A DNA stretch of 35,494 bases from Myxococcales bacterium (GCA_020430775.1 JAGQJE010000232.1:1-35494); one strand, 5' to 3'. Positions 1-8,059 are shown, counted from the stretch's first letter. Translations and numbers: made by a program. Notes: generated by a model not told the origin, from the letters alone.

Positions 1-1
1 C

Positions 2-1252
2 GCGCCCCTGTCGAACCGCGGCGGCGAGGTCCGCGAGACGGGCGAGGCCGACCTCGCGGCGCTGCTCGGCGACGCGCTCCGTGCCGCGGGTGCGGGCGAT
101 CCCGATACGCTCACGCACGGCTTCCACAGCTACCCGGCGCGCCTGCACCCGGCGGTCGCGGCGACGCTCATCCCCGCCTTGTGCCCGCCCGAAGAGCGCG
201 TGCTCGATCCCTTCTGCGGCAGCGGCACGGTGCTCGTCGAGGCCTGCGTCGCCGGCCGCGCGAGCGCGGGGGTCGACCTGAACCCGCTCGCGCTGCGCCT
301 CGCGCGCGTCAAGTGCGAGCTCCGGTCGCACGCCGAGCGGCGGCGCTTCGTCGAGGCGCTGCGCGCCGTCGCCGCCCGCTCCGAGGAGCGCATCCGCACG
401 CGCGTCGATGCCCGCGCGCCGCTGCGGCGGGAGCACCTGCGCCGCTACCGAGGGCACGTCCTGAAGGAGCTCGCCGGTCTGCTCGAGGAGGTCCGCGCGG
501 TCCCGGAGGAGGCCGACCGGGAGGCGCTCGAGATGCTCTTCAGCGCCATCGTCGTCAAGTTCTCCCACGTGCCGGCAGACACGGCGCAGGCGCCCGGCCA
601 GCGCGTCGAGCGGCGCATCCGCAAGGGGCTCCCGACCGAGTTCTTCGTGCGGCGCGGGCTCGAGCTCGCGCGGCGCTGGGAGGCGCTCGAAGACGCCGCT
701 CCGAAAGGCACGCCGCCGCCGCTGGTCTTCTTGGGCGACGCGCGTCGGCTGCGCTCGGTGCTCCCGCGGGGCGCCCGCACGCCGCTCGTGCTCAGCTCGC
801 CGCCCTACGGCGGCACCTACGACTACGCCGCGCACCACGCGCTGCGCCTCTCGTGGCTCGGGATGAGCGCACCGGAGCTCGAGCGCTACGAGATCGGGGC
901 GCGCCGGAACCTGAGCCCCGGCGTGTCGCGCGCGCGGGCGCCGGCCAGGGATCCCGCGGACGGGAGCGCCGATCCGGACGAGACGCAGGCGCAGGACCAC
1001 CTCGCGCGCTGGGATCGCGAGCTCGGCGAGGCGCTGCGCGCGACCGCGGAGGTGCTCACCCCCGGTGGCGTCGCCGTGTGGATGCTGGGCGACGGCCAGG
1101 TGGCCGGCCGCCGCGTGCCCGCGGACCGCCAGCTCCATGCGCTCTCTGGCGCGGCCGGGGCGCGCATCCTCGCGAGCGCGTCACAGCTCCGGGCCGACTA
1201 CACGGGAGGTCCCGAGCGGCGCGAGCACCTCATCGCGTTCTGCCGGCGCTAG
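2..1252 (+). CDS. Putative DNA (amino-)methyltransferase, 5'-truncated by the window edge
   Basis: The reading frame is open from base 2 to the TAG at 1250-1252, so the true start lies upstream of the window; the internal TTG at 179 is not a credible start because the conserved segment THGFHSYPARLHP is encoded just before it. Two methyltransferase motifs are visible: the SAM-binding DPFCGSGT loop (around base 210) followed by a GVDLNPLA segment, and the catalytic SSPPYGG motif (around base 800), of the (D/N/S)PP(Y/F) type used by exocyclic amino methyltransferases. This motif order and the HGFHSYPAR signature are typical of COG0863/COG1041-like enzymes whose substrate may be DNA or RNA. No restriction endonuclease gene is adjacent within the window, so an orphan modification or RNA-modifying role is equally possible. 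The next gene is convergent, 58 bp away. The fold is firm; the substrate is unknown. Confidence 0.8.
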   Translation, partial: APLSNRGGEVRETGEADLAALLGDALRAAGAGDPDTLTHGFHSYPARLHPAVAATLIPALCPPEERVLDPFCGSGTVLVEACVAGRASAGVDLNPLALRLARVKCELRSHAERRRFVEALRAVAARSEERIRTRVDARAPLRREHLRRYRGHVLKELAGLLEEVRAVPEEADREALEMLFSAIVVKFSHVPADTAQAPGQRVERRIRKGLPTEFFVRRGLELARRWEALEDAAPKGTPPPLVFLGDARRLRSVLPRGARTPLVLSSPPYGGTYDYAAHHALRLSWLGMSAPELERYEIGARRNLSPGVSRARAPARDPADGSADPDETQAQDHLARWDRELGEALRATAEVLTPGGVAVWMLGDGQVAGRRVPADRQLHALSGAAGARILASASQLRADYTGGPERREHLIAFCRR

Positions 1253-1310
1253 CCTGAAGCGGCCGCAGAACGCGCTCGCCAGGAGCTGCACCGCGGCGCG
1301 CGGCGCGGGC

Positions 1311-2258
1311 TCAGGCGGCCGCGGTGGCGCTTTGCGCGAGGCTCGAGCGGACGAGCACCTCGGCGGCGATCGCGCGCTCGACCGCGACGCGGTCCCCGAC
1401 GAAGGGCCCGAGCGCGGTGATCGCAGACCGGGCGGACTGAAACCGCTGTCCCGGGTCGCGCGCGAGCAGGGTCGCGACCACCGCGTCGAACGCGATGCCG
1501 ACGTGGTCGCACGCCAACATCACGCGCGGCGCGTCCTCACGAAGGATGCGGCGGAGCAGCGCGTCCACCGTGGTGCCGCGGAAGGGCCGCTTGCCCGAGA
1601 GCGCCTCGAAGAGCGTCACGCCGAGCGCGAAGAGGTCCGCCCGCCCGTCGAGGTAGGGTTCGCCGCTCGCCTGCTCGGGCGAGCAGTAGGCCGGGGTGCC
1701 GAAGACGCGCGCGCGCTCGGCCTCACGTTCCTCCGGCGGCGCCGTCGGCGCGGCGCACACCCCGAAGTCGAGCAGGTAGACGTCGAGGTTCCCGGAGGGG
1801 CGCCGGTCGAGCAGGATGTGCTCGGGCTTGACGTCGCGGTGCACGTACCCTCGGCGGTGCACGCTGTGCAGGATCGACGCGACCCGCGCTCCGACCGCGG
1901 CGGCCTGCGGCTCCGAGAGCAGCCCGCGGCGGCCGACGAACGCGGCCAGGCTCTCCCCGCGCATCGCCTCGAGGACGAGAAAGGGCGACCTGTCCGGGAG
2001 CGTCCCCTCGTCGAGGACGGGGACGATGCCCGGATGGAAGACGCGCCGCGCGACCTCTCCCTCGCGTCGCAGGCGGCGCCGCAGCTCGACGTCGGACGCC
2101 AGCTCCGCGCGCAGCGCCTTGACGACCACCGCCTTGCCGTCGCCGAGGCGGGTCGCGGCGTGCACGACGCCCGTGCCGCCGCGCCCGATCGGCGGCCCGA
2201 GCCGGTAGCCTCCGCGCAGGGTCGTCCCCTCGAGCTCGCGGCGTAGCGCTGCTGCCAT
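1311..2258 (-). CDS. Hanks-type Ser/Thr protein kinase (no membrane segment)
   Basis: A 315-residue protein that is almost entirely a protein kinase domain. Visible motifs are the glycine-rich loop GRGGTG (about 25-30), the beta-3 lysine in VVVKAL (K47), the catalytic loop HRDVKPEH (140-147), DFG (164-166) and [10 protein letters not shown] in the activation segment (about 187). The catalytic-loop Asn that normally coordinates Mg2+ (HRDxKPxN) is replaced by His147, which may lower activity. There is no C-terminal transmembrane helix or sensor domain, so it is predicted to be cytoplasmic. The ATG at 2258 is the first start that keeps the whole N-lobe. The gene is divergent from the tRNA-Leu/hisC unit, and the 252-bp gap between them is mostly a hexanucleotide array. 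The substrate is unknown. Confidence 0.88.
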   Translation of the reverse strand: MAAALRRELEGTTLRGGYRLGPPIGRGGTGVVHAATRLGDGKAVVVKALRAELASDVELRRRLRREGEVARRVFHPGIVPVLDEGTLPDRSPFLVLEAMRGESLAAFVGRRGLLSEPQAAAVGARVASILHSVHRRGYVHRDVKPEHILLDRRPSGNLDVYLLDFGVCAAPTAPPEEREAERARVFGTPAYCSPEQASGEPYLDGRADLFALGVTLFEALSGKRPFRGTTVDALLRRILREDAPRVMLACDHVGIAFDAVVATLLARDPGQRFQSARSAITALGPFVGDRVAVERAIAAEVLVRSSLAQSATAAA

Positions 2259-2326
2259 CGGCCGACCATCGACAACCGGCGTGTCGAGGTCAAAAAACGA
2301 ACGGCCCCGGGCTCCGCTCCGGGCAC

Positions 2327-2470
2327 GGGAGCGGGAGCGGGAGCGGGCGCGGGAGCGGGATCGGGAACGGGAGCGGGCGCGGGCGCGGGCGCGGGAGCGG
2401 GAGCGGGCGCGGGCGCGGGAGCGGGCGCGGGAGCGGGAGCGGGAGCGGGAGCGGGAGCGGGGTCGGGCGT
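2327..2470 (+). repeat. GGGNNC hexanucleotide array 1 (G-rich on + strand)
   Basis: About 22 consecutive six-base units of form GGGNNC run from 2327 to 2458, followed by two degenerate units. Most units are GGGAGC or GGGCGC, with single GGGATC and GGGAAC variants. Every four units satisfy the canonical G-quadruplex pattern, with G3 tracts and 3-nt loops. The array lies between the divergent kinase gene and tRNA-Leu and ends about 25 bp before the tRNA -10 element. Because the unit contains no stop codon, it produces long spurious open frames of Arg-Glu, Gly-Ala or Pro-Leu dipeptides. Confidence 0.95.
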
Positions 2471-2495
2471 GGCGTGCGTGGGGGCGAGGCTCCGC

Positions 2496-2501
2496 TATAG
2501 T
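2496..2501 (+). promoter_or_regulatory. Probable -10 element of the tRNA-Leu promoter
   Basis: TATAGT (5 of 6 to the sigma-70 consensus) sits 9 bp before the mature tRNA 5' end, the right distance for transcription starting just upstream of the tRNA. No good -35 box is visible 17 bp upstream (CGTGCG at 2473-2478), where the hexanucleotide array has just ended. Confidence 0.5.
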
Positions 2502-2510
2502 GGCGGCGCT

Positions 2511-2597
2511 GGCCGAGTGGCGGAATTGGCAGACGCGCCGGATTCAAAATCCGGTGTCCGCGAGGACGTGTCGGTTCGAGCCCGACCTCGGCTACCA
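2511..2597 (+). tRNA. tRNA-Leu (anticodon CAA)
   Basis: The acceptor stem GGCCGAG (2511-2517) pairs with CTCGGCT (2587-2593), with a G-U first pair. The anticodon stem CCGGA/TCCGG encloses the loop TTCAAAA, giving anticodon CAA at 2545-2547, which reads UUG. A long variable arm with a GTCC/GGAC stem marks a class II tRNA, and the T arm is GTCGG-TTCGAGC-CCGAC. CCA is encoded at 2595-2597. The gene is followed 57 bp later by hisC on the same strand and may be co-transcribed with it. Confidence 0.96.
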
Positions 2598-2654
2598 TCG
2601 AGCCCGGCGGCCCGGACGCAGGGCGCGCCGCCGGGCCCGTTCGCCGAGGAGCCC

Positions 2655-3725
2655 ATGAGCCGGTACTGGAGCCCCGTCGTCGCCTCGCTCAAGCCCTACG
2701 TGCCCGGCGAGCAGCCGCGCGCGCCCGGCCTGGTGAAGCTCAACACGAACGAAAACCCGTTCCCGCCGTCGCCCCGGGCGATCGAGGCCATCCGCCAGGC
2801 CGCGGACGCCGCCCTGCGCTTGTACCCCGACCCGAGCGCCGAGCCGCTCCGCGCCGCGCTCGCCGAGGAGCTCGGCGTGCAGCCCGCGCAGGTGTTCGTG
2901 GGCAATGGCTCCGACGAGGTGCTCGCGATCACCTTCCAGGCGCTGTTGCGTCACGACGCGCCGCTCCTCTTCCCGGACGTCACCTACAGCTTCTATCCCT
3001 CGTTTTGCGCGCTCTACGGCGTGCCCTTCGAGGAGGTGCCGGTCGACGCGGGCTGGCACCTGCGCGTCGACGACTACCACCCGTCGCGGCGCAGCGGCGG
3101 CGCCGTGATCTTCGCCAACCCGAACGCGCCGACCGGGCTGCTCCTACCCCTCGGGGAGGTCGAGCGTCTGCTCGGCCAGGACGCTGACCGCGTCGTCGTG
3201 GTCGACGAGGCGTACATCGACTTCGGCGGCGAGTCAGCCGTGTCGCTGGTCGATCGCTATCCAAACCTCCTGGTCGTCCAGACGCTCTCGAAGTCGCGGT
3301 CGCTCGCGGGGCTCCGCGTCGGCTTCGCGGTCGGCGACGTCGGGCTCATCGAGGCGCTCGAGCGGGTCAAGAACAGCTTCAACTCCTACCCGCTCGACCG
3401 GCTCTCCATCGCCGGCGCCGTCGCCGCCGTCGAGGATCGGGCGTACTTCGAGCGCACGCGCGCGGCTGTCATCGAGGGCCGGGTCGCGCTGACCGACGCG
3501 CTCGAGGGGCTCGGCTTCGAGGTGGTCCCGTCCGCCGCCAACTTCGTCTTCGCGCGCCACCCGGACCACGACTCCGGCGAGGTCGCCGCCGCGCTCCGGC
3601 GGCGCAACGTGCTCGTGCGGCATTTTCGCGCGCCGCGCGTCGAGCGCTTCCTGCGGATCACGGTCGGCACCGAAGCGCAGCACCTCGCGCTGCTCGAGGC
3701 GCTGCGCGAGGTGCTGGCTCCCTGA
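2655..3725 (+). CDS. hisC: Histidinol-phosphate aminotransferase
   Basis: A 356-residue fold-type I PLP aminotransferase of usual HisC length. It would convert imidazole-acetol phosphate and glutamate to histidinol phosphate in histidine biosynthesis (cytoplasm). The N-terminus carries the [12 protein letters not shown] substrate-binding signature, followed by [22 protein letters not shown], the FANPNAPTG loop, [12 protein letters not shown] and the PLP-lysine region [23 protein letters not shown] near the C-terminus holds the carboxylate-binding Arg. The ATG at 2655 is preceded by GAGGA at 2646-2650. No other his genes are present, so it stands alone behind tRNA-Leu. Related paralogues can act on aromatic amino acids, but the [12 protein letters not shown] form favours HisC. 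Confidence 0.93.
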   Translation: MSRYWSPVVASLKPYVPGEQPRAPGLVKLNTNENPFPPSPRAIEAIRQAADAALRLYPDPSAEPLRAALAEELGVQPAQVFVGNGSDEVLAITFQALLRHDAPLLFPDVTYSFYPSFCALYGVPFEEVPVDAGWHLRVDDYHPSRRSGGAVIFANPNAPTGLLLPLGEVERLLGQDADRVVVVDEAYIDFGGESAVSLVDRYPNLLVVQTLSKSRSLAGLRVGFAVGDVGLIEALERVKNSFNSYPLDRLSIAGAVAAVEDRAYFERTRAAVIEGRVALTDALEGLGFEVVPSAANFVFARHPDHDSGEVAAALRRRNVLVRHFRAPRVERFLRITVGTEAQHLALLEALREVLAP

Positions 3726-3764
3726 CGGGCGGTCTTCCGCGCGCCGCTCGTCGTGCGGTGCGCT

Positions 3765-5591
3765 TCAGGCGAACGCGGCCGCGTCGCCGCGGCGCGTGTA
3801 GTCACGGCCGGCCGCGTCCACGCCGCGCGTGCGCTCACCCGCGTCCGGGGTGGCGTCAGGCGCCGCCGGGGCGCTCCCCGACGCGGGCGAGCCCTCGCCG
3901 GCAGCCGGCGGCGTCTCGCGGCCGCCGTCCATCGAGGACTGCAACTCGCGCAGCAGGTCCCGGCACTCCGGTCGCTTCCCGAGGTGGCCGAGCAGCGTGA
4001 GCGACACCTCCGAGAACTCCCGCTCGTAGCGCAGCGCCTTGCGGCACCGGGCGGCGATGCGGTCGCGGCTCGCCTGCAGCTCCGACTCGAGCGCTTCGCT
4101 GTAGCGCTTGAGCTGCCCTCGCAGCTCCTCCATCCGCCCGCGCATCGTAGCCGCGTACTGGTCACGCTCGCGGGCGCGCTGCTCGTAGTCCCGCTCGATC
4201 TGCGCGAGCGTCTGCATGCGTGCGCGCGCCGCGCCCACCGCCTGGTACATCGTGGGCGACGCCGTGGCGCCGGCCTGTCGGATGCGCTCCTCGGTCAGCG
4301 CGCTCTGCTTGGCCGCGTCGTCGCGCATGCGCGCGAGCACCTCGCCGCGCTCTCGCTCGGCGGCCGCCTCGCGCTTCGCGCGCGACTTCTCCTTCGCCAG
4401 ATCCTCGACCTTACGGCCGATCTCGGCGCGCATCCCGCGACCGCGCCGCTCGATCTCGTCGAGGCGCTTCGTGTGGGTCGCGATCTCGCCTTCGAGGTGC
4501 GACGCCTTCGCGGCGAGCTGCCACATGCTGTCGGTCGCGCGCAGGATGACCTCCGGCGCGTCGCCGTTCGGGTAGGCACGCGAGGCGGCGCGGGCGAACG
4601 TCGCCGCGCGGGTGCTCCACTCGACCACGCCCGGGCTCCGGGCCGGCGGCGGCGGCGGCGGCGCCTCGGCGGCTTCTCCGCTCTTCACCTCCCAGGTCGT
4701 CGAGGGGAGGGACCGCTGGAAGGCCTTGAGCACCTCGAGCAGGTGGTGCCCGTCCCGGAAGCGCTTGGCGGGGTCCTTCTCGAGGAGCTGCAGGCAGATC
4801 TCCTCTGCCTCGGGCGGGACGTCCTTGCGGCGATCGCTCGGCCGCGGCGCGGGCTTGGTCCGCTGCATCTCGAGCAGCTCCTCCCGGTCGCTCGACCGGA
4901 AGGGGAGCCGCCCCGTGAGCATCTCGTAGAGCAGGACGCCGAGGGCGTAGAGGTCGCTCGCCGCGGTGGCGTCGTCCCCGCGCGCCTGCTCCGGCGACAT
5001 GTACTCCGGGGTACCAAACACCGCGCCCTTCGGCGCGAGGCGCGGGTCGCGCGTCAGCGCCGCGAGCCCGAAGTCGAGGATCTTGACGAAGTCCTTCCGG
5101 CCGCCGCGGTTGCAGAGCATCACGTTGTCGGCCTTGAGGTCCCGATGGATGACCCCGAGATCGTGCGCGCGAGCGAGCGCAGCGGTCATCTGCTCGAGGA
5201 TGTCGACGGCGCGGGCGATGGGGAGCGGGCCCTTCGCGACCTCACCGGAGAGCGGCGTCCCGACGAGGTACTCCATCACGAGGTACAGCTCGTTGTCCTC
5301 CGTCTCGCCGACGTCGTGGATGTCCACGATGTGCGCGTGGTCGACCCGGTTCGCCGCGCGCGCCTCGCGCACCATCCAGGCGCGCAGGTGCGTCTCCTTG
5401 CGGAGGTCGGGCCGGATGAGCTTGAGGGCGACGACCCGATCGATCAGCACGTGGCGTGCTCGGTACACGACCCCCATGCCGCCCTCGCCGAGACGCGCTT
5501 CGAGGCGGTATCGGCCGGCGATCACGGTGTCGAGCAACGGGTCTCGTCGCGCTTGCTTCACTTTCGAGCTGCTCTGGTTTGCTGCCTGCAT
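3765..5591 (-). CDS. Ser/Thr protein kinase with long C-terminal coiled coil
   Basis: With the ATG at 5591 the product is 608 residues. The kinase domain (about 28-290) has all key residues: GEGGMG loop, K57 in VALKL, HRDLKADN (D151, N156), DFG (173-175) and GTPEYMSPEQ. A proline run (PPPPPP, about 320) links it to a highly charged Arg/Glu/Ala-rich region (about 350-545) that should form a coiled coil, followed by a low-complexity Ala/Gly/Pro/Asp tail. No transmembrane helix is present, unlike most PknB-type kinases, so it is probably a cytoplasmic kinase that dimerises or binds partners through the coiled coil. A GTG at 5627 in the same frame could add 12 residues, but a -10-like TAGGAT lies immediately upstream of it (5636-5631), so a transcript from there would not carry a leader for that GTG. 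Substrates are unknown. Confidence 0.9.
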   Translation of the reverse strand: MQAANQSSSKVKQARRDPLLDTVIAGRYRLEARLGEGGMGVVYRARHVLIDRVVALKLIRPDLRKETHLRAWMVREARAANRVDHAHIVDIHDVGETEDNELYLVMEYLVGTPLSGEVAKGPLPIARAVDILEQMTAALARAHDLGVIHRDLKADNVMLCNRGGRKDFVKILDFGLAALTRDPRLAPKGAVFGTPEYMSPEQARGDDATAASDLYALGVLLYEMLTGRLPFRSSDREELLEMQRTKPAPRPSDRRKDVPPEAEEICLQLLEKDPAKRFRDGHHLLEVLKAFQRSLPSTTWEVKSGEAAEAPPPPPPARSPGVVEWSTRAATFARAASRAYPNGDAPEVILRATDSMWQLAAKASHLEGEIATHTKRLDEIERRGRGMRAEIGRKVEDLAKEKSRAKREAAAERERGEVLARMRDDAAKQSALTEERIRQAGATASPTMYQAVGAARARMQTLAQIERDYEQRARERDQYAATMRGRMEELRGQLKRYSEALESELQASRDRIAARCRKALRYEREFSEVSLTLLGHLGKRPECRDLLRELQSSMDGGRETPPAAGEGSPASGSAPAAPDATPDAGERTRGVDAAGRDYTRRGDAAAFA

Positions 5592-5630
5592 GCCTCTGTT
5601 ACCCCGGTGGCGGATTTTTCTGACCACACC

Positions 5631-5651
5631 ATCCTAGCTTAGAATTCTGAG
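5631..5651 (-). promoter_or_regulatory. Candidate promoter/operator of the coiled-coil kinase gene
   Basis: Reading leftward, TAGGAT (5636-5631) resembles a sigma-70 -10 box and matches the -10 proposed for gyrB. Directly upstream, 5638-5651 is a 14-bp inverted repeat CTTAGAATTCTGAG with one mismatched pair, unusually AT-rich for this genome and a plausible operator. No convincing -35 is seen. It lies in the divergent gap shared with the amidohydrolase gene, which carries no hexanucleotide array. Confidence 0.3.
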
Positions 5652-5766
5652 ATACACCAGATCTTCGTGTGCCGATCGACAAAAAAAGCGCGCCGGCGGC
5701 TCGTCCGTGCGTTCGACCCCGTCGCCGGCACACCTCTCGCGCCCCCACGCGGGGACACCGTGGTAC

Positions 5767-6618
5767 ATGACGACGATGACGACGACGGCGCCGTTCGCTC
5801 TCATCCCACCTGCGCGCGCCGCGTCCCCGCTCTTGGTCGAGGTGCCCCACGCGGGGCTCGACATACCGCCCGAGGTCCGCGGCGAGCTCGCGATCGGCGA
5901 CGACCAGCTCCTCCGCGACTCGGACATCTACGTCGATAGGCTCTGCGCGGAGGCCCCTCAGTTGGGCGCGACGCTGCTCGTGGCGCGGGTCGCCCGCTGC
6001 GTGGTCGACCTCAACCGCGATCCCGCCGATGGCCTCCACCCGCTGACACCGCTCGGAGCGCCCGCGTTCGCTCCCCCGATACTCCCCCGGCCGCACGGCG
6101 TCGTGTGGACGGTGTCCACGGCCGGCGAGCCGATCCTGCGCGTGCCCTTCACCCCGGACCTCGTCGAGCGCCGCGTCGCGCGCTACCACGCGCCCTACCA
6201 CGCCACGCTCCGCCGCGAGCTCGAGCGGCTGCGCGCGACGTTCGGGTTCGCGGTGCTCCTCGCCGCGCACTCGATGCCCTCGTGGGGCGTCGACCCGCGC
6301 ACGGGCGCCCGCATCCCCCGCGCCGACGTCGTCCCGGGGAGCCAGGCGCGCACATGCGCCGCGGACGCCGTGATCGACGCGATCGACGAGCACTTCCGCG
6401 CGCTCGGTTACAGCGTCGCGCACGACGCGCCCTACCGCGGCGGCTACAGCACCCAGACCTACGGCCGGCCCGCGGAGGGCTGGCACGCCGTGCAGCTCGA
6501 GCTGAGCCGCGCGCTCTACGTCGACGAGCGCACCTGCGAGGTGCGCGCAGAGGGCTTCGAGCGCACGCGCCTGTCTCTCGGCGCGCTCATCGAGCGGCTC
6601 GGGGCGCTTCGCCTCTGA
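5767..6618 (+). CDS. N-formylglutamate amidohydrolase family protein (HutG-like)
   Basis: A 283-residue zinc-dependent hydrolase fold. Family landmarks are LLVEVPHAGLDIPPEV near the N-terminus, DSDIYVDRL, RCVVDLNRDP, LLAAHSMPSWG, APYRGGYSTQTYG and LELSRALYVDE; His, Asp and Glu residues in these blocks are the expected metal and substrate ligands. The family hydrolyses N-formyl-L-glutamate to glutamate and formate at the end of one histidine-degradation route. No other hut genes lie nearby, so the physiological substrate could be another N-acyl amino acid. The ATG at 5767 is chosen because family similarity begins at LIPPARAASPLLVEVPHAG; a second ATG at 5776 is possible, and the GTG-initiated extension from 5707 has no family-like sequence. 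Confidence 0.85.
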   Translation: MTTMTTTAPFALIPPARAASPLLVEVPHAGLDIPPEVRGELAIGDDQLLRDSDIYVDRLCAEAPQLGATLLVARVARCVVDLNRDPADGLHPLTPLGAPAFAPPILPRPHGVVWTVSTAGEPILRVPFTPDLVERRVARYHAPYHATLRRELERLRATFGFAVLLAAHSMPSWGVDPRTGARIPRADVVPGSQARTCAADAVIDAIDEHFRALGYSVAHDAPYRGGYSTQTYGRPAEGWHAVQLELSRALYVDERTCEVRAEGFERTRLSLGALIERLGALRL

Positions 6619-6652
6619 CAGCGAGTGACCGCCCGCCGCAGCCGGCGGCTAG

Positions 6653-6680
6653 TTGGCGACCGGCTACTTGGCGACCGGCT
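6653..6680. repeat. Tandem 13-bp duplication across the stop of the small (-) gene
   Basis: TTGGCGACCGGCT occurs at 6653-6665 and again at 6668-6680, a 15-bp (five-codon) period. On the minus strand it duplicates the last codons and stop of the small gene, so a second in-frame stop follows four codons after the first. Confidence 0.8.
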
Positions 6681-6921
6681 GCTCGACGGCGACCGGGCCC
6701 TGCGAGCGGATCTCGAGGCGGTAGCGGCTGTTCGCCGTCTGCAGGTAGTAGATGTCCCCGCCGCAGAGCCGCAAGACGCGCTTCACCGGAGTGGTCACGT
6801 ACTCGTGCAGGCCGTCGGCGAACTCGATCACGACGACGGAGCCTGACTTCGGCGGACGGAGGAGTCGCCCGACGACTGGGCCGCCAGGCTTCTTACCGAC
6901 CTTGCGCAGCATGACCTCCAT
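6664..6921 (-). CDS. Small protein of unknown function
   Basis: About 85 residues from the ATG at 6921, or 82 from the ATG at 6912. I do not recognise a family. The sequence is basic at the N-terminus (MLRKVGKKPGG) and then has the alternating hydrophobic pattern of a small beta-rich domain (SGSVVVIEFADGLHEYVTTPVKRVLRL, written here as seen in two strands, then DIYYLQTANSRYRLEI). It has no signal peptide or membrane helix. The codon pattern is coding-like and the frame is intact, so I regard it as a real gene. The 12 residues upstream of 6921 are unlikely to be translated because no ribosome site or coding pattern supports them. It is divergent from the MBL-fold hydrolase gene and convergent with the amidohydrolase gene. 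Confidence 0.6.
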   Translation of the reverse strand: MEVMLRKVGKKPGGPVVGRLLRPPKSGSVVVIEFADGLHEYVTTPVKRVLRLCGGDIYYLQTANSRYRLEIRSQGPVAVEQPVAK

Positions 6922-7010
6922 CACCAAACAGGCTAGCACACGCCTCCCGGCGATCAAAACCTCGTTGTGAGGACCCGCACCCTCGCCTCGTGCAGGCGAC
7001 GCATTCGCAT

Positions 7011-7039
7011 TTGACGCTGTGGGCGCGTCAGCGTCTAAT
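7011..7039 (+). promoter_or_regulatory. Predicted sigma-70 promoter of the MBL-fold hydrolase gene
   Basis: TTGACG (7011-7016, 5/6 to consensus) and TCTAAT (7034-7039, 5/6) are separated by exactly 17 bp. Transcription would start near 7046, giving a leader of about 63 nt before the ATG at 7109. It is the best housekeeping-type promoter I found in the window. Confidence 0.65.
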
Positions 7040-7108
7040 GGCGGGCGACGCGGGCGCGTGAAGGCGGCGCCCGATGTGGTCGGCTATCGTGGACACCGAG
7101 GCGGAACG

Positions 7109-7960
7109 ATGATCCGGACGGTCTTTTGGGGGGTGCGAGGCAGCGTGCCCGCGCCCGGCGCGCAGACCGCTGGCATCGGTGGGAACACGAGCTGCGTCGA
7201 GATGCGCTGCGGCGACACGCGGCTCATCTTCGACGCCGGCACGGGCCTTCGTCTGCTCGGAAGGGAGCTCGGCGTCGACACCCCGCTGACGCTCCACCTC
7301 TTCTTCAGCCACGTGCACTGGGACCACATCCAGGGCTTCCCCTTTTTCGAGCCGGCGTTCGCGCCGGGGCACACCATCCACATGTACGGCGCGTCCAGCT
7401 CGCGCGGCACGATCGAGTCCGCCCTCGCCGGGCAGATGGAGTACCCGAACTTCCCGGTGAAGCTCGACGAGCTGCCGAGCTCGCTGATCTTCCACGAGAT
7501 CGGCCCGGGGGACGTCGTCGACGTCGGCGGCGGCGTCATCGTCCGCACCACCGCCGGTCACCACCCGGGCGGCGTGCTCGTCTACCGGGTCGAGTACGAC
7601 GGCGCCGTGGTCGTGTACGCGACCGACACGGAGCCCGTCGACGGCGGCCGCCTCGACCCTCGCATCGTCGAGATCGCGCGCGGGGCCGACGTGCTGATCT
7701 ACGACTCCATGTACACGCCCGAGGAGTACACCGGGACCGCGGACGGACGCCCGCGCGAGGGGTGGGGACACTCCACCTACGAGGTCGGCGCCGCGATCGC
7801 CGGCGCGGCGGGTGTCGGGCGCTACGTGCTCTTTCACCACGACCCGGACCAGAGCGACGAGGTGGTCCGCGAGAAGGAGCGGCGTGCTCGCGCGCTCTTC
7901 CCACGCTCGGTCGCGGCGTACGAGGGACTGATCGTCGACGCCGAGCCCGCGCGCCGCTGA
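7109..7960 (+). CDS. MBL-fold metallo-hydrolase
   Basis: A 283-residue metallo-beta-lactamase-fold protein. The N-terminus VFWGVRGSVPAPG and GGNTSCVEMR are typical of the PhnP/RNase Z-like branch of MBL hydrolases that act on phosphodiesters or cyclic nucleotides. Metal ligands are visible in SHVHWDH (67-73), TAGHHPGG, YATDTE and FHHDP. It lacks a signal peptide, so is probably cytoplasmic with two divalent metals. The ATG at 7109 follows GAGGCGGA and a good promoter at 7011-7039. A GTG-initiated extension from 7019 would be translated from the promoter itself and is rejected. The next gene on the strand starts 288 bp later, so it is probably monocistronic. The substrate cannot be read from sequence. 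Confidence 0.88.
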   Translation: MIRTVFWGVRGSVPAPGAQTAGIGGNTSCVEMRCGDTRLIFDAGTGLRLLGRELGVDTPLTLHLFFSHVHWDHIQGFPFFEPAFAPGHTIHMYGASSSRGTIESALAGQMEYPNFPVKLDELPSSLIFHEIGPGDVVDVGGGVIVRTTAGHHPGGVLVYRVEYDGAVVVYATDTEPVDGGRLDPRIVEIARGADVLIYDSMYTPEEYTGTADGRPREGWGHSTYEVGAAIAGAAGVGRYVLFHHDPDQSDEVVREKERRARALFPRSVAAYEGLIVDAEPARR

Positions 7961-7975
7961 CGGAAGACGGCTCGT

Positions 7976-8008
7976 CCTCGCATCGCTCCGGTCGCTCCGC
8001 GTGCGAGG
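7976..8008 (+). terminator. Weak terminator-like hairpin after the MBL gene
   Basis: CCTCGCA (7976-7982) pairs with TGCGAGG (8002-8008) around a 19-nt loop containing two copies of TCGCTCCG. No T-tract follows, so factor-independent termination is doubtful. Confidence 0.25.
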
Positions 8009-8029
8009 CCGGCGCCCTGGCCGAGGGCT

Positions 8030-8059
8030 GTTGACCGGCCGCGGCGGTGCCCCTACGAA
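8030..8059 (+). promoter_or_regulatory. Candidate promoter of the RpoH-like sigma gene
   Basis: GTTGACC at 8030-8036 matches a -35 box well. The downstream element can be read two ways: a poor sigma-70 -10 (TACGAA at 8054-8059, 17-bp spacer), or CCCCTA at 8050-8055 with a 14-bp spacer, close to the heat-shock sigma-32 pattern CTTGAA/CCCCAT. The second reading would imply autoregulation by the RpoH-like factor. The leader would be about 180 nt. Confidence 0.35.

Noticed and set aside
1-1252. Restriction-modification system around the DNA methylase
   Set aside because: No endonuclease or specificity gene is visible in the window; the upstream side is cut off.
2281-2658. Plus- and minus-strand frames of RE- or PLPLP-type repeats over array 1 and tRNA-Leu
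   Set aside because: They consist only of array translation plus tRNA sequence; no coding pattern or ribosome site.
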